The position numbers and the translations under genes are program-made. The notes beneath the pieces are model-generated. The model did no database searches and was not told the origin of the DNA. It was given only the letters and a program-made list of their open reading frames with translations. This document shows, in pieces, positions 34,193-39,994 of a DNA stretch of 39,994 bases. Position 1 is the stretch's first letter. Every line of letters starts with the position of its first letter. The stretch comes from Nitrospira sp. (GTDB lineage Bacteria; Nitrospirota; Nitrospiria; Nitrospirales; Nitrospiraceae): positions 1 through 39,994 of the forward strand of contig JAHBWT010000035.1 of the NCBI GenBank assembly GCA_019636815.1. Reading direction: 5' to 3'.

Positions 34193-37100
34193 ATGCCAAA
34201 ACGAACGGACATTCAATCAATCCTCATGATCGGGTCTGGTCCCATCGTCATCGGCCAAGCCTGCGAGTTCGATTACTCCGGAACTCAGGCGTGCAAGGCG
34301 CTCAAGGCGGAAGGCTACCGGGTGATTCTCATCAACAGCAACCCCGCTACGATCATGACCGATCCGGAGATGGCTGATCGGACCTATGTGGAGCCGATCA
34401 CCGTCGAAGTGGTTGAAAGCGTGATCGCCCGTGAACGCCCCGATGCCTTGCTTCCGACCATGGGCGGCCAGACGGCTCTGAACACCACGATGGGGTTGGT
34501 GAGACAAGGAGTCATCGAGAAATACGGCGTGACCCTGATCGGCGCCTCGGCGGAGGCCATTCACAAGGCGGAGGATCGAGAAGCGTTTAAGCAGGCAATG
34601 CAACGAATCGGTCTCCGAGTTCCGAAGAGCGGTACGGCGCACAGTCGGCAGGAAGCCGTGTCTATTCTGGAGATGGTTGGATTTCCTGCGATCATTCGAC
34701 CGTCTTTTACGATGGGAGGGACCGGGGGGAACATCGCGTATAACCGAGAGGAGTTCGAGAAACTGATCGAGTGGGCGCTGGCGATGAGCCCGGTCAGCCA
34801 AGTGCTGATCGAGGAGTCGGTCATCGGGTGGAAAGAGTATGAACTCGAGGTCATGCGGGACCTGAAGGACAATGTCGTCATCGTGTGTCCGATTGAAAAC
34901 TTCGATCCGATGGGCGTGCATACAGGAGACAGTATCACCGTCGCGCCGGCGATGACGTTGACCGACAAGGAGTATCAACGGATGCGTGACGCGGCTCTTC
35001 GCGTCATCCGAGAGATCGGCGTCGATACGGGGGGCGCGAACATTCAATTCGGCATGAACCCGACGAACGGTGAGATGGTCGTGATTGAGATGAACCCTCG
35101 GGTGTCTCGAAGTTCGGCGCTGGCGTCGAAAGCGACCGGATTTCCGATCGCAAAGATCGCCGCCAAGCTGGCCGTCGGATACACATTGGATGAAATTACC
35201 AATGACATTACCGGTGTCACCAAGGCTTCGTTTGAACCGGCGATCGACTATGTGGTGGTCAAAATCCCTCGGTTTGCGTTCCAGAAGTTCAAGGGAGCCG
35301 ATCCGACCTTGACGACGCAAATGAAGTCGGTCGGCGAAGTGATGGCGATCGGACGGACCTTCAAGGAATCCCTGCAGAAAGCCATTCGGTCTCTGGAATT
35401 GGAACTGAACGGATTGGTGTCTCGGTGTGGACTTGATCGAGGCGTGCCGGCCGAATTCGATCGACAGGCGGCTGCCGGCAAACTGGACCGTCTGCTTCGC
35501 AACCCGCTTCCGGAACGGCTGTGGTACTTGGCCGATGCCATGCGACTGGGAGTGACGGACCAAGAGCTGTTCGCTACGACCAAGATCGATCCGTGGTTTT
35601 TGGATCAAGTGAGGCAGTTGATTGATTTCGAACGAACCCTTGTCGGCCATGCTGCCGATCCAGGAGTGGTTTTGAACGGTGAACTCCTCTGGGATGCGAA
35701 GGAACTTGGCTTTTCGGATGATCGGATTGCGTACTTGCTCGGGTGCGAGGCGACTGCGGTCACGAGAGCGCGCATGCAACATCCGATCCGAGGGGTGACT
35801 TATAAGCGAGTGGATACCTGCGCCGCGGAGTTCGAAGCTCAGACTCCATACCTCTATTCGACATATGGTCGAGAGTGCGAAGCCAGGCCCTCAGATCGGA
35901 GAAAAGTGGTGATTCTCGGCGGGGGGCCGAATCGCATTGGGCAAGGAATCGAGTTCGACTACTGCTGCGTTCATGCCGCGATGGCGCTCCGCGATGATGG
36001 CATCGACACGATCATGGTGAACTGTAACCCTGAAACCGTGAGCACGGATTATGACACGTCGGATCGACTCTATTTCGAGCCACTCACGCAAGAAGATGTG
36101 CTCAACCTTATTGATCGAGAGCAACCGCTCGGGGTGGTGTTGCAATTCGGCGGCCAGACACCCTTGAAACTCGCTCTTCCGCTATCGAAGGCCGGTGTGA
36201 AGATTCTCGGGACAAGTCCGGATGCGATCGATTTGGCGGAAGATCGGGAACGGTTCCGTGAGCTGCTGATGAAATTGGGATTGCGGCAGGCGGAAAGCGG
36301 AATGGCTCGATCGATTAAGGAATCCGTACAGATCGCGGGAAGAATCAGCTATCCGGTCATGGTCCGACCGTCGTACGTCTTGGGCGGGCGTTCGATGCAG
36401 ATCGTGTATGACGAGTCCGGCTTGTTGGAGTATATGCAATCGGCCGTGCAAGCGTCGCCCAAACATCCGGTGTTGATCGACAAGTACTTGGCCGATGCGA
36501 TCGAAGTGGATGCGGATGCGATCTCCGACGGAAAAACCGTGGTTGTGGCCGGGATCATGGAGCATATCGAAGAAGCGGGTGTGCATTCCGGCGACTCGGC
36601 TTGCTCGCTTCCTCCATACACCTTGGACAAGGCCATCGTCGGCGAGATCGAACGCCAAATGCGCATGCTGGCCTTGGAACTTGGAGTCGTCGGCCTGATG
36701 AATGCACAGTTTGCCGTGAAAGGTCGGACGATCTACGTACTTGAGGTGAATCCTCGCGGATCTCGAACCGTGCCGTTCGTCAGTAAAGCGATCGGCGTGC
36801 CGCTCGCAAAGTTGGCTATGAAGGTCATGATGGGGAAGACTCTCGAGGAACTCGGCTTCACCGACGCTCCCCTGCCGGAGCATTTCTCGGTGAAGGAAGC
36901 CGTCTTCCCGTTCAATAAATTCCCCGGCGTCGATGTGCTTTTGGGACCGGAGATGAAATCGACCGGCGAAGTGATGGGGATTGACGGCGATTTTGGATGG
37001 GCGTTTGCCAAATCGCAAGCGGGGGCCGGCGCAGGTCTTCCCACAATGGGGACGGCATTCATCAGCGTGAAAGAAACCGATCGTCCGGCGGCTCTTGAAG

Positions 37101-37444
37101 TCGGGAAGATATTGAGCAGGCTGGGGATGCGCATTCTGGGAACGAGTGGAACAGCAGGATACTTGCGTGACCGCGGGTTGTCCGTGGAGGTCGTCAACAA
37201 GGTGACCGAAGGAAGGCCTCACATCGTGGATCACATTAAGAACGGCTCTGTAGCGCTCGTGGTCAATACGGTGCGAACCGCCTCGGCTCATGCCGATTCA
37301 TTGTCGATCAGGCGAGAGGCCCTGCATCGAGGCATTCCTTATTTTACGACCATGCGAGGGGCCCGTGCTGCGGCGATGGGAATCGAAGCCATCCTGAAAA
37401 AAACCCTATCGATTCGTTCCTTGCAGGAGTATCATCGGGCCTAA
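34193..37444 (+). CDS. carB: Carbamoyl-phosphate synthase large subunit
   Basis: The 1083-residue synthetase makes carbamoyl phosphate from bicarbonate, ammonia and two ATP. Its two homologous halves are seen: residues 1-400 begin with the phosphate loop [20 protein letters not shown]. An oligomerisation part follows (400-555). The second half opens with [19 protein letters not shown]. Each half has an ATP-grasp fold with [13 protein letters not shown] or [13 protein letters not shown]. The C-terminal allosteric domain (from about 940) includes [20 protein letters not shown]. It is complete and of normal length. It lies 18 bp after the M48 gene. Confidence 0.98.
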   Translation: MPKRTDIQSILMIGSGPIVIGQACEFDYSGTQACKALKAEGYRVILINSNPATIMTDPEMADRTYVEPITVEVVESVIARERPDALLPTMGGQTALNTTMGLVRQGVIEKYGVTLIGASAEAIHKAEDREAFKQAMQRIGLRVPKSGTAHSRQEAVSILEMVGFPAIIRPSFTMGGTGGNIAYNREEFEKLIEWALAMSPVSQVLIEESVIGWKEYELEVMRDLKDNVVIVCPIENFDPMGVHTGDSITVAPAMTLTDKEYQRMRDAALRVIREIGVDTGGANIQFGMNPTNGEMVVIEMNPRVSRSSALASKATGFPIAKIAAKLAVGYTLDEITNDITGVTKASFEPAIDYVVVKIPRFAFQKFKGADPTLTTQMKSVGEVMAIGRTFKESLQKAIRSLELELNGLVSRCGLDRGVPAEFDRQAAAGKLDRLLRNPLPERLWYLADAMRLGVTDQELFATTKIDPWFLDQVRQLIDFERTLVGHAADPGVVLNGELLWDAKELGFSDDRIAYLLGCEATAVTRARMQHPIRGVTYKRVDTCAAEFEAQTPYLYSTYGRECEARPSDRRKVVILGGGPNRIGQGIEFDYCCVHAAMALRDDGIDTIMVNCNPETVSTDYDTSDRLYFEPLTQEDVLNLIDREQPLGVVLQFGGQTPLKLALPLSKAGVKILGTSPDAIDLAEDRERFRELLMKLGLRQAESGMARSIKESVQIAGRISYPVMVRPSYVLGGRSMQIVYDESGLLEYMQSAVQASPKHPVLIDKYLADAIEVDADAISDGKTVVVAGIMEHIEEAGVHSGDSACSLPPYTLDKAIVGEIERQMRMLALELGVVGLMNAQFAVKGRTIYVLEVNPRGSRTVPFVSKAIGVPLAKLAMKVMMGKTLEELGFTDAPLPEHFSVKEAVFPFNKFPGVDVLLGPEMKSTGEVMGIDGDFGWAFAKSQAGAGAGLPTMGTAFISVKETDRPAALEVGKILSRLGMRILGTSGTAGYLRDRGLSVEVVNKVTEGRPHIVDHIKNGSVALVVNTVRTASAHADSLSIRREALHRGIPYFTTMRGARAAAMGIEAILKKTLSIRSLQEYHRA

Positions 37445-37464
37445 ACCGTCCAGGAGCCTGGAAC

Positions 37465-37941
37465 ATGCCCACACCGATTACAAAGAAAGGTTATGATGCA
37501 CTCAAAGCGGAGTTGGATCGGCTGCGGAAGATCGAGCGGCCGAAAGTGATTGAAGCGATCGCCGAGGCGAGAGCGCATGGAGATCTCAGCGAAAATGCCG
37601 AATATGACGCGGCCAAAGAGCGCCAAGGATTTATCGAGTCGCGGATCTCGGAGCTTGAGACGAAACTGGCGGAAGCGCGCGTGGTTGAAATCGCGGGACG
37701 CACGAGTGATACCGTTGTCTTTGGCGCGACGGTGTCGGTCGTTGAGCAGGAATCACAGGCTCACAAGCAATACATGCTGGTCGGTCAAGACGAAGCCGAC
37801 ATGAAGTTTAACAAGATTTCCGTACAGTCGCCTGTCGGGCGCGCGCTCATCGGCAAGCGAGTCGGAGACTTTGTCGAAGTCAAAACTCCCGTGAAGATGG
37901 TCGAATACGAGGTCGTGGAGATCAAATTCGAGGAATGCTGA
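37465..37941 (+). CDS. greA: Transcription elongation factor GreA
   Basis: Rescues backtracked RNA polymerase by stimulating transcript cleavage. The 158-residue length is that of E. coli GreA. The N-terminal coiled coil begins TPITKKGYDALKAELDRL, and its tip carries the acidic residues of the GDLSENAEYDAAKE signature. The C-terminal FKBP-like domain includes VGQDEADMKFNKISVQSPVG and ends VEIKFEEC. The ribosome site CAGGAG lies nine bases before the ATG. The gene is 20 bp after carB and one base before the next start, so it is the penultimate gene of the pyr operon. Confidence 0.97.
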   Translation: MPTPITKKGYDALKAELDRLRKIERPKVIEAIAEARAHGDLSENAEYDAAKERQGFIESRISELETKLAEARVVEIAGRTSDTVVFGATVSVVEQESQAHKQYMLVGQDEADMKFNKISVQSPVGRALIGKRVGDFVEVKTPVKMVEYEVVEIKFEEC

Positions 37942-37942
37942 C

Positions 37943-38743
37943 GTGCCGGCGGCACGCCCTCTCATTGCCCTTCTGACAGATTTTGGCGAGCGCGACTGGT
38001 TCGTCGCGAGCATGAAGGGTGTGATCTTGACCCTTAACCCCAGTGCCAGGGTCGTCGATATCTCCCACCAAATTCCTTCGCATCAGATCGATGACGCGAG
38101 TTATGTGCTCGGGTCGTGTTACCGCCATTTCCCGGATGGAACAATCTATGTTTGCGTGGTGGACCCCGGTGTCGGAAGCGCCAGGCGCGCGATCCTTGCC
38201 ACTACGTCACGCTATTGTTTTTTGGCGCCGGACAACGGCTTGCTCAGCCATGTGTTGGAACACGAGCAGGATGTCAAGATTCGGCAGATCGAGGAGACGC
38301 GATATCGACTGCCTTCAGAAGGGGCTACGTTTGACGGGCGTGATCTGTTCGCTCCGGTCGCCGCCATGCTTGCGAACGGGGAACCGCCTTCATTTTTTGG
38401 ACCGGTGATCGACGATCCGATGAAGAGCCTGGTGTGGGCTCCTCAGCAGCAAGGTCAAATTTTGATCGGAAGGATCGAGTACATCGATCGATTCGGCAAT
38501 CTGATCTCAAATGTCACGGCGAAGCAGGTCCGGGAATTTCAGGCGACCATCGGTCTCGCCAAGATCGAGATCCATATTGGAACGCATATCGTGACCAAGT
38601 TGGTGGGGAGCTACAGTCAAGGGGACGGCAAGAGTCCCGCAGCTCTGATCAACAGCGGCGGATTCTTGGAGATCTTCCTGCAGGAAGGGAACGCGGCTCG
38701 ATGCTTGGTAATCGATGTGGGCGAGGAAGTGAGACTCTGTTGA
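37943..38743 (+). CDS. SAM hydrolase family protein (DUF62, SAM hydroxide adenosyltransferase)
   Basis: A 266-residue member of the chlorinase/fluorinase-fold family. Most bacterial members without halogenase function split S-adenosylmethionine to adenosine and methionine using water. Family blocks are IALLTDFGERDWFVASMKG, the VDPGVGSARR loop, FLAPDNGLL, FDGRDLFAPVAA and YIDRFGNLISN in the C-terminal domain. The start is GTG 37943, one base after the greA stop. The role in the cell is unclear. It is the last gene of the operon and converges on bioA. Confidence 0.92.
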   Translation: MPAARPLIALLTDFGERDWFVASMKGVILTLNPSARVVDISHQIPSHQIDDASYVLGSCYRHFPDGTIYVCVVDPGVGSARRAILATTSRYCFLAPDNGLLSHVLEHEQDVKIRQIEETRYRLPSEGATFDGRDLFAPVAAMLANGEPPSFFGPVIDDPMKSLVWAPQQQGQILIGRIEYIDRFGNLISNVTAKQVREFQATIGLAKIEIHIGTHIVTKLVGSYSQGDGKSPAALINSGGFLEIFLQEGNAARCLVIDVGEEVRLC

Positions 38744-38748
38744 GAGTC
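38733..38748 (+). terminator. Possible weak terminator at the end of the pyr operon
   Basis: GACTCT (38733-38738) and AGAGTC (38743-38748) form a perfect stem around GTTG, which includes the stop codon of the SAM-hydrolase gene. GTTTG follows. Stem and tail are short. Confidence 0.3.
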
Positions 38749-38814
38749 GTTTGACGAAAAAATCACACGTCCGCATGTGGGTGGGCGTTTCTTGTTGGGG
38801 TATTGAGATGGTAT

Positions 38815-39994
38815 TCAGTCGATGTGCAGCGTCTCTATGGATGTCTTGAGGATTTCCACCATTTTCTTCAATTCTTCGGTGGTTGTCGAGAGCGGCGGCA
38901 TGAAGACGAGCACATTCCCAATCGGTCTTAGAATCAGCCCATTGACTCGGGCGATAGCCGCCGCGTGATGACCAGCTTTGACGCGAAGTGGATAAGGCTC
39001 TTTCGTTACCCGCTCGCGAACTAATTCGATCCCCGCCATAAACCCGCTCTGACGGATATCTCCCACGTGAGACAGGCGCCGGAATGGCTGAAGGAGTCGC
39101 GCCAGCAACTTGATCTTGGGCTGTAGCTTCACCAACGTCTTCTCGTTCTTGAATACGTTGAGATTGGCGAGCGAAAGGGCACAACCGAGTGGATTGCCGG
39201 TGAAACTATGGCCGTGGAAGAAGGTCTTGAACTCGTCATAGCTCCCCAAGAAGCCGCGGTAGATTTCCTCGGTCGTTACGGTTGCTGCCAGCGGCATGTA
39301 CCCGCCTGTCAGCCCCTTGCTGATGGCCATGAGATCAGGCGTGACGTGCTCGTGTTCGCAGGCGAACATTCTTCCGGTACGACCAAAACCGGTGGCGACT
39401 TCGTCGGCAATCAAAAGAACATCGTACTGTGTGCAGAGGTCTCGGATTTGTTTCAAGTAACCGGCGGGTTGAGGAATCATACCTGCGGCTGCTTGCATCA
39501 GCGGTTCGATGATGAATCCAGCTAGGTCGCGATGACGGTTCTTGAGTATCTGTTCGATCGGGTCGATACAGGCCATCCGGCAGGAGGGGGAGGTGAGGTG
39601 GAGCGGACAACGGTAACAATGGGGCGGTTCCGCCTCTAAGGTCGGAAAAAGCAGCGGCTTAAAACGTGAATGGAAGACGTCGATGTTACCGACGCTGACG
39701 GCTCCGATCGTATCCCCATGATAGGCGAGTTTCAGGTGGAGAAATGTGTTCTTTGGCCCCGCCTCGGGATGGCGCTGTTGCCAGTATTGGACGGCCATCT
39801 TGAGGGCGATTTCAACCGCCGTCGAGCCATTGTCGGAATAGAAGACGCGTGTGAGCCCCTTCGGCACGATTCGAATCAGTTCGCGCGCCAGCTCGATTGC
39901 CGGGGGATTGGAGAGACCCAGAAACGTTGAGTGGGCGATCTTGTCGAGTTGCCTCTTGAGCGCACGATCAAGAGCCGGATGTCGGTGCCCATGC
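38815..39994 (-). CDS. bioA: Adenosylmethionine-8-amino-7-oxononanoate aminotransferase (5' partial)
   Basis: PLP enzyme of biotin synthesis that transfers the amino group of SAM to KAPA, giving DAPA. The frame is open to the window edge, so the N-terminus is outside. 392 residues are seen, from HGHRHPALDRALKRQLDKIA to TLHID. Signatures are VFYSDNGSTAVEIALKMA, AYHGDTIGA, the cofactor Asp in LLIADEVATGFGRTG, the Schiff-base lysine in AISKGLTGGYMPLAA and GHSFTGNPLGCA. HCYRCPLHLTSPSCRMAC is a cysteine-rich insert seen in some BioA proteins. No other biotin gene is visible. Confidence 0.95.
   Translation of the reverse strand, partial: HGHRHPALDRALKRQLDKIAHSTFLGLSNPPAIELARELIRIVPKGLTRVFYSDNGSTAVEIALKMAVQYWQQRHPEAGPKNTFLHLKLAYHGDTIGAVSVGNIDVFHSRFKPLLFPTLEAEPPHCYRCPLHLTSPSCRMACIDPIEQILKNRHRDLAGFIIEPLMQAAAGMIPQPAGYLKQIRDLCTQYDVLLIADEVATGFGRTGRMFACEHEHVTPDLMAISKGLTGGYMPLAATVTTEEIYRGFLGSYDEFKTFFHGHSFTGNPLGCALSLANLNVFKNEKTLVKLQPKIKLLARLLQPFRRLSHVGDIRQSGFMAGIELVRERVTKEPYPLRVKAGHHAAAIARVNGLILRPIGNVLVFMPPLSTTTEELKKMVEILKTSIETLHID

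Noticed and set aside
34217-35782. 521-codon open frame on the minus strand opposite carB
   Set aside because: It is the antisense of a clear carB, its translation is rich in His, Arg and Asp with no family pattern, and codon bias of carB explains it.
36182-37291. 369-codon minus-strand frame opposite the 3' part of carB
   Set aside because: Same reason: an antisense shadow of a well-supported gene.

Overview
The window looks like a chromosomal segment of a Gram-negative, GC-moderate bacterium, most likely a Nitrospira-type nitrite oxidiser (phylum Nitrospirota). This is inferred from gene content, not from a marker gene. The clues are a histidine-rich SmbP-like periplasmic protein, NtrY/NtrX-like regulators, many secreted lipoproteins, small ferredoxins, a squalene/phytoene synthase family enzyme and the overall gene arrangement.

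Layout. 1-2946: the end of an NtrY-like sensor kinase and an NtrX-like response regulator. 3072-4773: purM-purN. 4768-6329: a DUF72 protein, smbP and tRNA-Ala(CGC), all on the minus strand. 6910-11208: a minus-strand signalling operon (receiver with Cys-rich tail, receiver-GGDEF, soluble hybrid kinase, HPt), preceded by a YqeY-like gene. 11877-13119: a small lipoprotein and two unknown proteins. 13116-18009: htpX, a squalene/phytoene synthase family gene, a three-gene ferredoxin cluster and ald. 18045-22058: tRNA-Pro(CGG), acyP, an RpoD/RpoS-type sigma factor, apt, a DksA-like protein, queC and a cytochrome c. 22105-25693: two Sel1-repeat lipoproteins, a secreted YqgE-like protein and an unknown exported protein.

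25700-27323 is the most unusual part: a degenerate integron. It holds the C-terminal wreck of an integron-type integrase, an attI-like core site overlapped by an 11-codon ORF with a strong Shine-Dalgarno sequence, a cassette gene whose product carries an RNxxxH (HEPN-like) motif, a folded attC site, a broken second cassette and two further attC-like sites. The array stops 21 bp before a consensus promoter.

That promoter drives the pyrimidine operon: pyrR, pyrB, pyrC, a DUF4149 membrane protein, carA, sppA, an M48 metalloprotease, carB, greA and a SAM-hydrolase family gene. The leader has what looks like a complete PyrR attenuator: a PyrR-binding hairpin at the 5' end, a competing antiterminator, a terminator, and a translated leader ORF ending on an ATGA overlap with pyrR. 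The first committed pyrimidine enzymes (carAB, pyrB, pyrC) are thus placed under UMP/PyrR feedback, with two envelope proteases carried in the same unit. A bioA gene, running off the right end, faces this operon.
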